A DNA stretch of 64,000 nt, taken from contig NC_051095.1 in assembly GCF_901709675.1 (NCBI RefSeq), positions 7,097,956 through 7,161,955 on the forward strand. The letters run 5' to 3'. Positions within the stretch are counted from its first letter, which is position 1. The number at the start of each line of letters is the position of its first letter. The notes under the pieces are model-generated. The model saw nothing but the letters and a program-made list of their open reading frames with translations, did no database searches and was not told the origin of the DNA. This document shows, in pieces, positions 23,601 through 35,250 of the stretch. A program made the position numbers and the translations under genes. This stretch comes from Syngnathus acus (lineage: Eukaryota; Chordata; Actinopteri; Syngnathiformes; Syngnathidae).

Positions 23601-24689
23601 GTATGGAATAGGAAGCATAAAGAAGTCCTGAGAACACAACAAACACTTCCCTGCCTGATAAATACAAAGGAGGACACAGACCAAGAATTGCCATATTAAC
23701 GATAAACGGCTCCTTGCAGATTAAAAATAAACGACTGCAAATAATCCTCAAAGACAGAAAAACCGCATAATGAAGGCAAACGGATGAGCAGTGTATAAGT
23801 CAGCTCTGCTAACAATGTCACGTTCTGCTCCCAAATGTCTATAGGTAGTGCTGCTGTTTGTCATTGTTCTTGTCTTTCCGGCATCTGAAGACTTCCCATG
23901 GCCGCCATCATTAACCAGCGGAACCCAGGGCCGTCTGTCACCGGCTTCATTTCTAATTCCGCAATCCTGAAGTGGTCTCATACTTGAGAACGTGCCGGCT
24001 GGACTAATGAGAGGAGGATCTGGAATATTCTTACATTCTTTTGTGCAGGCTTGCTTAACTCCGATGCTTCTCCTTCTTGAACCAGGCAGATTTGAAATTC
24101 ACTATAATATCAGCACTTTTACGTCATCTGGTTGGTTGGTCAGAAACCTGTTCCAGAGTTGGACGATGCACGTGACAGAGCATTGCCATTATATTGCGAT
24201 TTTGAATCATATTTATGGTTTGTATAATTTTGTTTAATGTAATAGTGGTTGATTACATCAGATAAGACCCACTGAAGGCCCACGTACCAAATGCACTGAA
24301 AGTCCGCCCGTGCTTTTTATTGAGGTATGGTGCAGAGTGCCACAAATGTTATTGGCTTTCAGTGAGTTGTTTTAATGATGCGTCCTGTGCGGTATAATTA
24401 TCAGCAGGGCTTCACTGCCGAGTTTGGCTTGTAAAGTCTGCGTCATGTGTTTCTTTATGAGCTACACCAGCAATAAACTTTTTCATCTTTTTATGAGCTT
24501 TCGCTTGTTTTACCCCACTGCGGGATCACGTCGGCTTGGAACGGAGTACTTTTGGATGAATTCATGAAACCACGACAACCTCCCAACAACTGTCTGGATA
24601 GGATGTTTTCGAAGCAATGTAGATCTTGAGATTATTCTGGTTTGAATGCAAACATGATATTATTTCTGCCATGAATGACAGTTTGAAGA
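23601..24689. other. Unique sequence
   Basis: No element, RNA gene or exon was supported in this stretch. Confidence 0.35.
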
Positions 24690-24963
24690 CTGAAAATGTT
24701 CTACAAGCCTGACCCCTCAAGTGGCCTTGGTACAATTTTGTCAGGTTTTTGCATAGACTTGGTTTCAGATTCTGTAGTTTGTTTTCAACTCCTCAAAATC
24801 TTGACTTGGTCTCAATTCCTTAGTCTTGAGTTAGTTTTACCGCCTCAAAATTCAGGTCTGAACTTGGTGTTAGCCTAGTCTTGGTCTTGAGTCAACAAAG
24901 TCTTGGTTTGGCTTGGTCTCAAATCCCTAAAGTCTTGGTCTATACTTGGTGTCATGTTACTTA
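24690..24963 (+). repeat. Degenerate minisatellite, motif 'cttggtctcaa...cctcaaaatcttga'
   Basis: Phrases 'cctcaaaatcttgacttgg', 'cttggtcttgagtcaac' and 'aagtcttggtctatacttgg' recur at intervals of about 30-40 nt. The block is interrupted at 24961-25406 by a MITE, resumes at about 25404-25480 ('ttagtcttggtctgag', 'ttaagccttcaacatcttaa'), and appears again at about 25990-26045 and 26165-26360. It is the reverse-complement family of 21085-21640. Confidence 0.7.
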
Positions 24964-25403
24964 GGGTGTATTCAGAACAGTCCTTTAGTCTGCTTGATTG
25001 GTCCGGACCAAAAACTTACTTAACTTTTTTCGTTTGTTGTGGTTCCTATTCAGACTGTACATTTTGCAGGTGAAGTATATATTTTGTATACACAGCCACG
25101 CTTGTGACGATCTGTGCTCCCATTGGACAGCAATGACCAGGGCGGCACACAGAGCACAAATGGAGGAAAAAATGCGAGTCCTACGTGCTGTGTTCCTGCT
25201 CTGCATTTTATTTGTGCTGTTGGTCTTCGCTATTTCTATTCACACCTGAAGCAAACCGCACCAGAGACCACTTGAAAAAGTGGGTCCGTTTCTTTAATCC
25301 GCACCAGGATTCATTTGCGTGTATTCACACCTGCACAAAAGGCCCGGACCAGTGTTCCAATCGAACCGTGGTCCGTTTAAAGCAGTCAGGTCTGAATACA
25401 CCC
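24964..25403. mobile_element. PIF/Harbinger-like MITE with TTA target duplication
   Basis: The termini 'gggtgtattcaga' (left) and 'tctgaatacaccc' (right) are perfect 13-nt inverted repeats, directly flanked by TTA on each side (24961-24963 and 25404-25406). A 3-nt TWA duplication is the signature of the PIF/Harbinger superfamily. Subterminal words 'ggtccggaccaaaaac' and 'aaaggcccggaccag' extend the partial symmetry. The element is about 440 nt, has no transposase, and interrupts the minisatellite block, so it is younger than that array. An open frame inside it (25.0-25.2 kb) gives a Leu/Phe-rich peptide that I do not regard as a gene. Confidence 0.88.
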
Positions 25404-25480
25404 TTAGTCTTGGTCTGAGTTTCTTTCTCTCGATTCAGTCTTAAGCCTTCAACATCTTAATCTTGACTCATTCCCAAGAC

Positions 25481-26049
25481 TTCCACTCATGGGAACCTGT
25501 TAGTATGTTTAAAACTGCACCTGCCAAGCCTTTATATGTGGCATATTCAACATATTCTTATTCAAACACCAATCAGTGCGCTTGTGGTTTGATAGAGGAT
25601 TTTGGTGATTATCTCCACAGAGGTTATGATTGTAGATTGATTTCAGTGTGAATTTAACCAATCTTAATCTTCCTCTTTGTGATGTGGTAGCAAGGCTGAC
25701 TGAGGAGCAGCAGCTGCAATAAAAAAAAAAAATCAATTTATCCTTTAATGAAGTCATAAATATCATATTGTTATAAAAGCAAGCAAGCATAAAATATTCC
25801 TACATTTAAGCTTTTTCTGGATCTAATGTCTTGTGAGCATCAAAGATGGTGGTAAATTATTATGAATACTATGTACTGCATATATTTTTGGGACATTTAA
25901 TTGGGATGGCATACATTACCCCCAAAAAAACAGCATAGAGCACAAGATTTGTTGCAAAGTATTAATACAGTCCGGGAAAATCAGTGTGAATTGCGAAGGT
26001 CTGAACCATTCAAAGTCTTGTTCTTGACTTGGTCTCGGTCTTCAAGTTA
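25481..26049. other. Unique AT-rich interval
   Basis: It lies between minisatellite remnants and includes an A run near 25721. No exon or element was identified. The last about 60 bases ('gtcttgttcttgacttggtc') belong to the minisatellite. Confidence 0.4.
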
Positions 26050-26164
26050 GGTCAAGTCAAGTTTATTTATATAGCTCTAAATCACAAGCAGTCTCAAAAG
26101 GCTTCACATACACGAAACATATTGCCAATTATTCTCAAAGCATCCCCTAATCTTAAGATCCCAA
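26050..26164 (+). repeat. Interspersed repeat 'AAGTTTATTTRTATAGC' (copy 2, truncated)
   Basis: It has the same order as 1471-1710: 'gtcaagtcaagtttatttat', 'aaatcacaagcagtctcaa', 'ggcttcacatacac', 'attattctcaaagcatcccc', 'taatcttaag'. It stops at 'atcccaag', whereas copy 1 runs about 130 nt further. It sits inside the 'cttggtctt' minisatellite, which continues on both sides, so it was inserted into that array or was captured by it. Confidence 0.75.
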
Positions 26165-26360
26165 GTGACCCCGGTCTTGACCCCTCAAAGTCTTGGGCAT
26201 GATTTCATCTTAGTCTTGAGTCAGTGTCATTCCTTGCAAGACTTAATTTGGTCTTTTTCTTTGTCTTGATTTGGTCTTAGTCTTTCCTTGGTCTCGATTG
26301 AGACTCAACTGCTGGAAGCCTTGATCTTGACTTGTGCATCTCGGTTCCCTCAGGGTTTTG
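26165..26360 (+). repeat. Degenerate minisatellite (continued)
   Basis: 'gtcttgacccctcaaagtct', 'cttgatttggtcttag', 'ccttggtctcgattgag' and 'agccttgatcttgacttg' continue the family found at 24690-24963. Confidence 0.65.
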
Positions 26361-27296
26361 ACTTTTTGTGCGTAATGGTATCCGTAGAATTTGATATTCT
26401 GACCTGACGCGGCCAGTGAGTGTCTGCTGCGTTTTTTCTCAGCAGAATCATAACCAAGCCATGGCCCCCCAAATTAAATTGAATGAATGAAAAACGTACA
26501 CTCTGTTGTCACAGTGTCTTCCTAGCCTTTGGTGTGAAACCGACTGGGAGCCAATTGAGGTGAATGGGTTTAAACTCGTAAAACATTTAAGCCTGGCCTG
26601 AAATTGGAGCCCAAACGTACTTAGTGAAGTGTATGCAGCTAATGAGAAGGGGGAAATACAGACGTATGAGCCCTTTGGCTCGGTGTGACCAATTCATTTT
26701 CTGGAGATGGTGCTAAAGGCAGGTCTATTTATTGCTAAAAATGACACGGCCGTTGCGTGGGGTTGTGATTGCATGGTTACAGCGGTCATTCCAAAGTTGC
26801 TAAATCTATCAACAAATCTGCTAAGTTGCATCAGTGCTGTGATTGCGAGTAACCTCGTTCAGGGAATGACACTGCTGGCAGAGATTTCTTTCATCCCAGT
26901 GGTTCCGATCGATAACGTGAAGTGCAACATGGCAGCTTGAGCTGCTCAGTGTACCTGCACGGGAGTTCTTCTACCTGCGTCGGCTTGTGTTTGGAGGTTT
27001 CGTCACGCCCAAATGAACCCAATTTGACAACGGCGCTAACCTGATGTCAACCAGAAAATGGAAGCACACATCTGGAAAGTCTTTGGATCTTCCATACATC
27101 ATACTTCATGTTCTTTCTACCTGTAATGTGTCAGATTCACATTACAGTTGATGTCTATAAATGTCTAGTTTGCCGAATTTACATTCTGTTGAATTTCTAT
27201 ACATAATCTATCGTATCATATCCAATGTTTAAAGACTTCTACTGCTGCATAATTACATAATATTTTAAATTTAATACAACTTACTTAAAGGTAATT
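26361..27296. other. Unique sequence
   Basis: No element or exon was supported. A 77-codon open frame at 26707-26940 shows no recognisable domain. Confidence 0.35.
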
Positions 27297-27712
27297 TACC
27301 GTATTTTCCGGACTATAAGGCGCACCGGACTATAAGGCGCACCTTCAATGAATGGCCCATTTTAAAACTTTGTCCTTATATAAGGCGCACCGGACTATAA
27401 GGCACACCACGAATGCATCATGTCAGATTTTTAATCCAAATCAAATCATTCTCCATTTTAGCTTTTTAATTTCAACTTCAGACGCAACACATTACTTCAT
27501 AATCACAAAATAATGATCCATAGTCTTTTTGATTCATGGTTCATAGTCTTCAGCGGGCCACTTATGATTGATTTCATGACACAATGCTTCGGGCCAGTTT
27601 AAATTTAGGAATTTGGTCCATATATAAGGCGCACTGGACTATAAGGCGCACTGTTGGCGTTTGAGAAAATCTTAGGTTTTTAGGTGCGCCTTATATTCCG
27701 GAAAATACGGTA
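27297..27712. mobile_element. GGACTATAAG-type MITE (copy 3, 'GGCGCACC' subtype)
   Basis: The left end 'taccgtattttccggac' and right end 'ttccggaaaatacggta' are inverted repeats. The word 'ggactataaggcgcacc' is iterated at the left, and 'ataaggcgcactggactata' recurs near the right. An interior 'agcgggccacttatgatt' ... 'cttcgggccag' segment resembles hAT-type interior sequence. The copy at 35930-36223 is the same subtype in reverse orientation. Confidence 0.88.
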
Positions 27713-28110
27713 GTTAAACATGTTAAGTACGCAACAGGAGTGAGGCTCCAAGTGGAGGGAAGCAACCAGATGTGAAAAAATAGATAATTTATTATAAAGG
27801 GGATAAGGCAAAATAAGGTTCAGAGACAATTGAAAATCCAAAATCCAAAGAGCAATTACTACACAAAAGCTAAGAAAACACTGGGCTGGGTATGAACATG
27901 GGTTGAAAAATGACAAGACAACGTGGCACGGACACACTCAGATGAAACCAACAAGGACGGAAGGAAAGCAGTGAACTAAATACAAACTGACGAGACAACG
28001 AACACCTGGACCTGGGGAGCTGATTGGGTAACACAAGAGCACAAGATGTAACAATAAGTTGACAAGACAGACATACACAAGAAAAATAAACTACATTCTA
28101 ACTCAAAATC
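27713..28110. repeat. Probable interspersed repeat, unclassified
   Basis: The phrases 'gacaagacaacgtggcacgg', 'aacacctggacctggggag' and 'ctgattgggtaacac' and the overall purine-rich, 'aaacaaactgac'-style composition resemble repeats common in fish genomes. I cannot assign a family or boundaries. The interval at about 39180-39440 has a comparable style. No coding capacity is visible. Confidence 0.35.
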
Positions 28111-28689
28111 ATGACGAAATAGTTCCTTTCTCTTTTTCAAATAATACATTTCTTTGATGCGGCTTGCATCAAGGTGTAAAAAAAATGAAAAATCTTCATA
28201 AGTGTGTGTATTTGTGTGTACACTGTCTTCTTAAAGGCTTTTTGAAGCCTTTTCTGGCCCCCGTAAAATCAGAAGCAAGCCTCTGTAGTGGGAACCCAAA
28301 AAGGAGATAGGTTCCCTGGAGCTTGCATGTCTCAGCATGCTCCTAAAAGCTGAACGTCTGCCGCACTTTGCCTCGCGCCGCACAACACTTTCATCAACAC
28401 ATTTCACACTTTGCCGTCTTCATTATTTACACACCGCCCGCCTTTGATGCGCCCGTGCCGAGCCCCTCTGCAGAATTCGGCCAGGGCGAGCTCGTCTGAG
28501 GGTAAATCCAAAGGGTCGCCAGGGGAGTCGCAAATCCAATGATGTCATCTCACTGAAAAACTTTCATCAGACACAGACACCCCAGGAATGTCTCAAATTC
28601 TTTTCATCATTTAGTTCATTGGACTCCATTCAAATGTCCTATTTTGTGCTCCTTTCCCCCTTGCAGTTTTTGTCTGAGACTCAACCCTA
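28111..28689. other. Unique sequence
   Basis: A moderately GC-rich part lies at about 28360-28520. No exon, RNA or element was supported. Confidence 0.35.
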
Positions 28690-28975
28690 TCAAATGTTGG
28701 TTTTGACTCTGTCTTTTTGGAGTAGGATTATTGGTTAGGTTTAGGTTTTAGGGCTTTGGGTCAGATTGTTATATGAGTTTTGGGGGATAGATTTCGGATT
28801 AGTTAGCAAGTGTCCAAGACTAGGGTTAGTATTTGTAATGTATTGTTCTGGATAGTGTTAAGGAGGTAGAATTAGGGTTAGAGGTTTTAGGATAGCATTG
28901 GTTTATGAGTTAAATGAAGATTTTAGGCTGGGGTTAGAGATTGGGGTGGTTAGGGTCTGACCTCCCTAAACTTGG
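28690..28975 (+). repeat. Degenerate GGTTAG/TTAGGG-like tract
   Basis: The words 'ttggttaggtttaggtttta', 'ctagggttagtatttg', 'aattagggttagaggtttta' and 'ggggttagagattgg' recur. This resembles a heavily decayed telomere-like interstitial repeat. Comparable shorter tracts lie at about 32500-32600, 32985-33140 and 33390-33470. Confidence 0.55.
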
Positions 28976-29850
28976 GTTTGATTTACTGCCAGCCCCTAAA
29001 AGTGTTTCTCTTCAATCTGACTAGAACTCCGAGATTTGGGCATGACTTTGGCAGTCTAAACACCCTTAAAATCTCGATCTTGACTGGATAGTAGCTCCTA
29101 CAAATCTTAGAGGTGACTATCTCAATTTTATTTCACTCAAAATCTTAGTTTTGACTTGGTGTCATCTCCTTAAAGCCTTCTTCTGATTTAGGCTCATCGA
29201 ATGGTCTTGAATTATTCAAAGGGGCCTAAACTATTGGTCTTGATTGGGTCTCAGTGCCTTAATATCTTTGTTGTGACTATCACCCTCACTTAATCTCAAC
29301 TACTCAAATTGTGTGCTCTCACTCGGTATTGCTCCTTAAAGACTCAACAAAAGCCATGATATGATCTTGAATTATTCTCAGCTCCTTAAAGCCTAGGCAC
29401 GGGTCTTTCAAATCTTTGCCTTGACCCACATACATTTTTTATCTTAACAGTGTCTAAAATAAAATAATTTTCTAAACTGGGTCTTGTTTCTGAAAAGTCT
29501 TGGTCTTGTTTGTATCTCAACCCTGTGTTGACCTAATTCATAATCTCAACTCTGTCTCAGCTCCTTTAAACCATTGTCAGTGTCAGTTTCATCACTGCTT
29601 TGCGAATGCAGTCTTGACTCAGTCTAGACTACTCTAAATCTTGGTTTTAGCTAGACTTTGTTTGGTCTCCCCAAAGCCATGGTATAGGCTTATTGTCCGT
29701 ATTATTCTCTGCTCCTTAATATCTTGGTCTTGGTCAGTAAATTCTGAGCTTTGATTCTCACCCTTTCTGTCTTGGTCTTGATTCTGTCTTGGTCTTGATT
29801 CTGTCTTGACCCCTCCTCAGTTATGTCAGCAATTAAATTTGCCTCGGTTT
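28976..29850 (+). repeat. Degenerate minisatellite, motif 'ctccttaaagtcttggtcttga'
   Basis: Long diverged block: 'aaaatctcgatcttgactgg', 'aaaatcttagttttgactt', 'ctccttaaagccttcttctg', 'gtcttgaattattctcagc', 'gtctcagctcctttaaacc' and a clean near-3' trio 'cttggtcttgattctgtctt'. Units are about 30-45 nt. It is the same family and orientation as 24690-26360 and opposite to 21085-21640. Confidence 0.7.
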
Positions 29851-31399
29851 AGATAGTATTGTGCTCTCAGTGCCCCCCCCCCCCCCAAATAGATCGTAAA
29901 AGACTAATCAGACGCTTGCGATTCAAAAGCATTTTTTAAGCCACCAACAGCTCAGGAACATTCCAAATTATTTTCATATCTTAGTCTGTTGGAATCCAGT
30001 CAAACGCATCATAGGACACGTCCTGGTCAAGGTCCTTGCGCTTTTTTTTTCTTCAATGTTCGCAGCCATTATTTCTTTTGTCTCACCGTTTCAGTGTCAT
30101 TGTGTTAAAAATGTCTTTTCTCTCTCCCCTCTCTCCACTTCATGTCAGTTTCGCAGCGCTTAAGATTGTCGTCTCCCTCCATCCAGCAATCCTATCACGG
30201 CAGCCATCTCGCACTCCAGCCGCCACTCCATCGGAGGCTTATGTTTGTTTAATACCCTCTGGAGTTGTCTGGCCAGGATTGGGTGTCTGAGGTGCGATGC
30301 CCACAGATTTCCAATTGATGGAAAGTAGTGAGCGGAGGCGATGGAGCGGTCGACCAAAAGTGTTTTGGCCCAGAAAGCATTCGGTGAGGACTATTTACCG
30401 GAGAGAACGGGCGGGCCAAAGTGGAATAGAAACTGAAAAGGCTTCAGTGGAGAGCTGGGAATTCATTTTTTTTCGAGTGAAATTGCAGTTTTGTGCCAGC
30501 GTTTTAAGGGTAGTGACATTCTTTTGACTTCTTCTCCTCTGGCTAAATCCTGCTGCCGTTCTTTCCAGCCACTCGCCTGCTTTTGGTTGAGGTCCAACCA
30601 GAGAGTGTCGATGGGTTTATACGTAATGACGTCCTGATATAAAAACCTTTGTGAAATTATTTTACATTTAGAAATGTGGTAAATTAAAATTTTACTCATA
30701 GAGGCGTGCCATGTCGTGATCTTGCTTAATCTATGATCTCCAAGGGAAAAAAACAAATTTACAAGTCGAGGTTGCCCGTCACATCTGATCGAGAACTTTC
30801 TGATTTGGTCTATACCTGAAAATAAACTGGTGATTATTAAATTCTTGCCTGCTGTTGTGCGAATGAGAATGAAAAACAAGCGTTGCTGAGGCAGAGGAAC
30901 ATATCGTGACATTTCTTGCACACAGTATCTGTTTACTTGACTGTTCTTGTAATTCCTGTGTTATCGTCCTTATATACTTCCCACCTATGTTGGTTTTCCA
31001 AGATTTTTTTCCCCCCCTCCTGCTTTCTGCTTTACTATCTCTGTCTTCCTGCAGTTTGTTGCACCCGCCGCCACTGATCCTCCTCCACTGTTCCTCGCAA
31101 CCGCAAAGTCAAACAGATGTTAAGATTCCGACTTTGTTTCATGTGCTGAAGTGATTCAGGTGCGACCGTTTTGTAAGTCGTGTACCCGCAAGGAGGGCGG
31201 TCGCCGAGCTACCTCTCGCTTCACGTTGCTAAGCAATCCCTGCTAACAGTCGCTGGAGAGGCAGCAGACAGCTGTTGTTGTTTTTTCCCACTTGACATGT
31301 TTGCTTTAAGGCTGAATTTATGCTGCCAATCAACAGGGGAAGTCCAGAAAACAGCAAATTATGATTTTTGAAGGGGTTTACATGTGCTACAGAGCAGAA
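29851..31399. other. Unique sequence; possible conserved non-coding DNA
   Basis: A C run of 14 nt spans about 29873-29886. The interval 30160-30420 is less AT-rich and not repetitive. No exon with convincing splice sites or recognisable protein was found. Confidence 0.35.
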
Positions 31400-31870
31400 C
31401 ATCAAAAAGCACAGTAAATAGTATATTGGACGAACATGAATTACATATGATATAAATATGGCATATTAGAGTTGTTCTTGCATTAATCATGATTTAGAAA
31501 TAGAACATTAGAGGAATAGGATAAATTAAAGAGAATTATATTAAATATGATACATAATTTCTACATTAGAGGTGCATGGATTTAATAAGATGGAAAAATG
31601 CTCCATCAGATATCTATAATGTAAATATGGAACTTTACATGCAGGTTGACATTAAATATGAAATCAGAAGGACATACATTATTATTATTATTTGTGCAAA
31701 TATGAAAAATTTGAGGTGTACAGAATAGACATTAAATATGTCAAGATACACTAGAATGTAGATTATAAACACACGCACACACACACGCCACTTCTTTGAT
31801 ATTTATTAAATATGATGTAAATAATAAGAATTAGAGGGACATTCACTAAATTGTGGTTCACAAGGCAGGA
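31400..31870. repeat. AT-rich degenerate minisatellite, motif 'gacattaaatatga'
   Basis: 'ttaaatatgatacataattt', 'gacattaaatatgaaatcag', 'gacattaaatatgtcaag' and 'attaaatatgatgtaaataa' together with 'acattagaggtgcat', 'aacattagagg' and 'gaattagagggacat' recur at intervals of 40-60 nt. An AC-rich tract lies at about 31771-31787. Confidence 0.55.
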
Positions 31871-33160
31871 TAATCGGCCCGAAAATTAGCCTCGAATCTT
31901 CCCTCTCGACAATCGTAGGTCGGCCCCAGTTCTCAAGATAATCTTAGCAGATAATCATGTCGTGCGTGATGTCTTCAGGTTGATCTTGGCCGTGCCATTA
32001 TATTAGAAGTGGAGGTGTGAAATATGGTCTGAATAGACCATAAAATTTTAAAATAGCTATTAGTCATAGTATATAGACAGTCAATACAAGAAAAAACTGT
32101 AGGTACATAAAACAATATGCATTATATTATATTATATATTACAATATATTGCATTTCAAGTGTACAGACTTAAATATGATGGAAGTGTCATGTCTCGCTA
32201 CCATCCCGAATGCTGACAGCGGAGGTCATGGAGGTTGCCCAAGTCGTCCCCCAAAGTGCACCGCCGAGGCTCATTTTGCTACTGGAGCACTTCTCAAGTC
32301 TCTTTTTTATTTCCATCTGTCTCATAAGCACTCCACACCGTCATCCCCCGAAAGGGAAGAAACATCACTTCACATCACTCAGCGGCCGACAGATCCTTCC
32401 AACGATGAGAGGTCCCGTTTGAAAATCTACTGACTGCGGTGCAACGTTCTCACGGCAAAACGCAGAAAAAGCCCGCCAGAGTGCCATTGCCAGCTTCGAG
32501 GTCAGGTTAGGGCTAGCGGGTTAAGGTGGAAATTAGGGTTCGGGTTAGTAGTTAAAGATTAGAACATTAGGATTAGTGGGATTTGCGTTAGGGAGAGTCT
32601 GATTGTCACCAAGTGACACACACACAGCCTCCTCTCGTTATTCATCAGTATGACTTCACCAGAGAGTTTGTGCGATCTCGCTGCCGTCAGCCTCACTTAA
32701 TTCAGTGCTGGCGTTCATCCAGATGCTAACGACAATTGGCTCTTGTTACTTTTCTGCGGATGTAGCATCTTTGGTTGGAAGCATTGAGCAACGGCGGTGG
32801 GGAAAGCCTTCAATTCGTAGTCTTCAAACTGTCACTGGGGAAGAGAAAAGTGGGAGGGAGCCTATGGTCAGCAGTTTGCGAGTCCCCCACGCCCCCAAAA
32901 CACGCTCACTAACGAGCACTTTAAGTGGCCTGCCAGCACTCTTAATATCTCAGTCCCCGCCAGCAAAATCAGGCAAAAAGAGAGGTTGGGATTAGGGTTA
33001 GGAGATAAGGCTCTGCATAAGGTTTCAGGGGTAAGAACCAAAATCTTAAAAAAATACGAAAACCCATTACATCGATAAGTGTATCCAAGCACAGGTAGGG
33101 TTAGTTCTAAATAGGTTAAGGATTAGCGTTGTGGTCAGGGGATTTGATTTAGATTGAAAT
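31871..33160. other. Unique sequence with TTAGGG-like fragments
   Basis: TTAGGG-like words occur at about 32505-32600 and 32985-33140. The interval 32200-32440 is GC-richer. A plus-strand open frame at 32149-32433 has no known domain. Confidence 0.35.
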
Positions 33161-33318
33161 CAATTCATTCATTCATTTTCCTTAGCGCTTATTTTCACAA
33201 GGGTCGCAGCTGTGCTGGAGCCTATCCCAGCTTTTCTGGAATGTGGGAGGAAACCGGAGTACCACGCAGGCACGGGGAGAACATGCGAACTCCACACAGG
33301 AAATCCGAAGCCCAAATC
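33161..33318 (-). repeat. tRNA-derived SINE with internal deletion
   Basis: On the minus strand the order is: 'tgtgtggagttcgcatgttc', 'tccccgtgcctgcgtgg', 'tactccggtttcctcccac', then directly 'gggataggctccagcacag', 'gcgacccttgtg' and a tail of ATTCATTC type. The middle stretch present in the full copy ('ggtaggc ... ttggctggcaac ... tcagggtg') is missing, as are the head and B box. Confidence 0.8.
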
Positions 33319-34862
33319 AAACACATATTTCAATTCATGGTTATTTTTATTCAGGTTATTATTTAAAGTAGTTGTTCCAATAGGAGGTGTTGTTGGGTTT
33401 GGGGCTTTAGATTTAAGGTTACGTCTTAGGGTTTGTGGTTTACGTTTGACACGTTTCGGTGTGATAGTAGGTAATGTCTCATCCGACTGGGAATCAAACA
33501 CTGAATCCACATGAGGAGACTGCAAAGGCAGCCAGCCACTGGTCAGCAGTTTGAAAGGCAGAAAAAATAAATAAACTGCAAAAGGCTCCCTGCTGTCCTC
33601 CCAAACACACTGTCTAACGAGCACTTCCTTAAGTAGCTTGCCAGCTCTCTTTAAACAAGCAAAGTGGGCAAAAGAGACGGCTTTTAAAAGGCAGCATATG
33701 GTTGCGCTGGATTTTACCCTGAAATATTGTCACGGGATAGCTCAATACCCTCCTTCCCCTTGTGGTACCCCGCCTTCGGCTTCACCGCCAGATGTCGACG
33801 TCTCGCCCTGAACATGATGCGCTGTCGCTGTGAGGCGATCGGTCGCTGGTGAAGTCGCTTACTAGCATCTCGTTTACGCTGATGGCGTTAATAACAGATG
33901 AGAAGGCTGATTAAAAGTTGCCGGTGCATCAATTATCCAGCTGGGAGAATAACTGCAGATAATCTTTGATGTTATTACTTTTTCAGGGAGAACATTGGGA
34001 AAAGGAAATTTACACGTTTCAACAATTCCACCTCCAATTTAATCAGAAACTGACTATGAATTAGTCAAGTCAGGTTTACCCGGTCACATAAACCAATCCA
34101 GAAAAAGTACGTTTGGGGGTTTAACCTAACCATTAGGATCAGCAATTTTCAGTATTTAGTGCTAGGGTAAAATGATTCGCCAACAGTGAGGTGTAATTGT
34201 TAGGATCAATTTGGGTGATAAGGTTGGTCGCTAGTTTGAATTAACTGGTAAACAAGTAGAGCAAAGCTAGATTCAGGGAGGATATTAGAAAAAGCAGAGG
34301 TGTTTAATATCACTCCTAAAACTGTTCATAATTCAATCTCATGAGCGACACTTGAACGAGATAAAACAAGTCAAGTGTTTCTCAAGATCACAGATGCATG
34401 AATGCTCCAGCACATTAGCAGTCCACGTTTCCAGCCAGGTCCAAGGCTGACCTGAAAATGAGCTTATTGTCCTTTTACAAAAAACTAGCCAATGTTTTCT
34501 CTCAGAGAACAACAAATGCTGACAGCTCCTTGGCGGATGTAAGCACATTTTTGCGATTCACAACCACCCAGGAATGTTGCGCCACGTGTCCAAACATCCG
34601 TCAATCAAAAGCAGTCTAGAGGCTGCATTGTGATGGTTGTATCATAGATGCATGATATCTTCACTTCTCCAAACACGAACTGTTGAAAGGGGATGTCAAG
34701 CACTGTGTGGGGGAAGTGAAAACAAGCTTGAATAACACCTGCTCACGAAAAGTAACAGTCTAGAAATAGGAAATCGTTAGCCTCCATTTTCTAAGCCGTA
34801 CAAGTGCTAATTTCCACGTTAATGAGCGTTCATGATATACAATTAAAAATTTCCATCAACAG
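33319..34862. other. Unique sequence; candidate conserved non-coding segment
   Basis: The interval 33860-33990 ('gatggcgttaataacagatg', 'gcatcaattatccagctggg', 'ataatctttgatgttattac') has the look of conserved regulatory DNA with homeodomain-type AT cores. TTAGGG-like words lie at 33390-33470. No exon was supported. Confidence 0.35.
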
Positions 34863-34873
34863 TCTTCTCTATT

Positions 34874-35239
34874 CCATCCATCCATCCATTTTCTGAACCG
34901 CTTAGTCCCCACGGGGGTCGCGGGAGTGCCGGAGCCTATCCCAGCCGTCATCGGGCAGTAGGCGGGGGACACCCTGAACCGGTTGCCAGCCAATCGCAGG
35001 GCACACAGAGACAAACAACCATTTGAACTCGCACTCACACCTAGGGACAATTTGGAGTCTTCAATCGGCCTACCAAGCATGTTTTTGGGATGTGGGAGGA
35101 AACCGGAGTGCCCGGAGAAAACCCACGCGGGCCCGGGGAGAACATGCAAACTCCACACAGGGAGGGCCGGAGGTGGAATCGAACCCGCACCCTCCTAACT
35201 GTGAGGCGGACGTGCTACCCAGTGCGCCACCGAGCCGCC
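34874..35239 (-). repeat. Full-length tRNA-derived SINE with 11-bp target duplication
   Basis: The element is intact on the minus strand: head 'aggcggctcggtggcgcac', 'tgggtagcacgtccgcctca', B box 'ggttcgattcc', body, and (GGAT)n tail. The flanks 'tcttctctatt' at 34863-34873 and 35240-35250 are identical, the expected L1-type/retroposition target duplication. A-box-like and B-box motifs indicate an RNA polymerase III promoter. Sequence is very close to the copy at 60409-60771, so it is young. Confidence 0.9.
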
Positions 35240-35250
35240 TCTTCTCTATT

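Noticed and set aside
25185-25418. 77-codon frame overlapping the Harbinger-like MITE
   Set aside because: It lies inside a non-autonomous element and includes its terminal repeat; no transposase motif is present.
28690-33470. TTAGGG-like words as a true interstitial telomere array
   Set aside because: The hexamer is rarely repeated in exact tandem; the tracts are too diverged to call telomeric and were listed only as TTAGGG-like.
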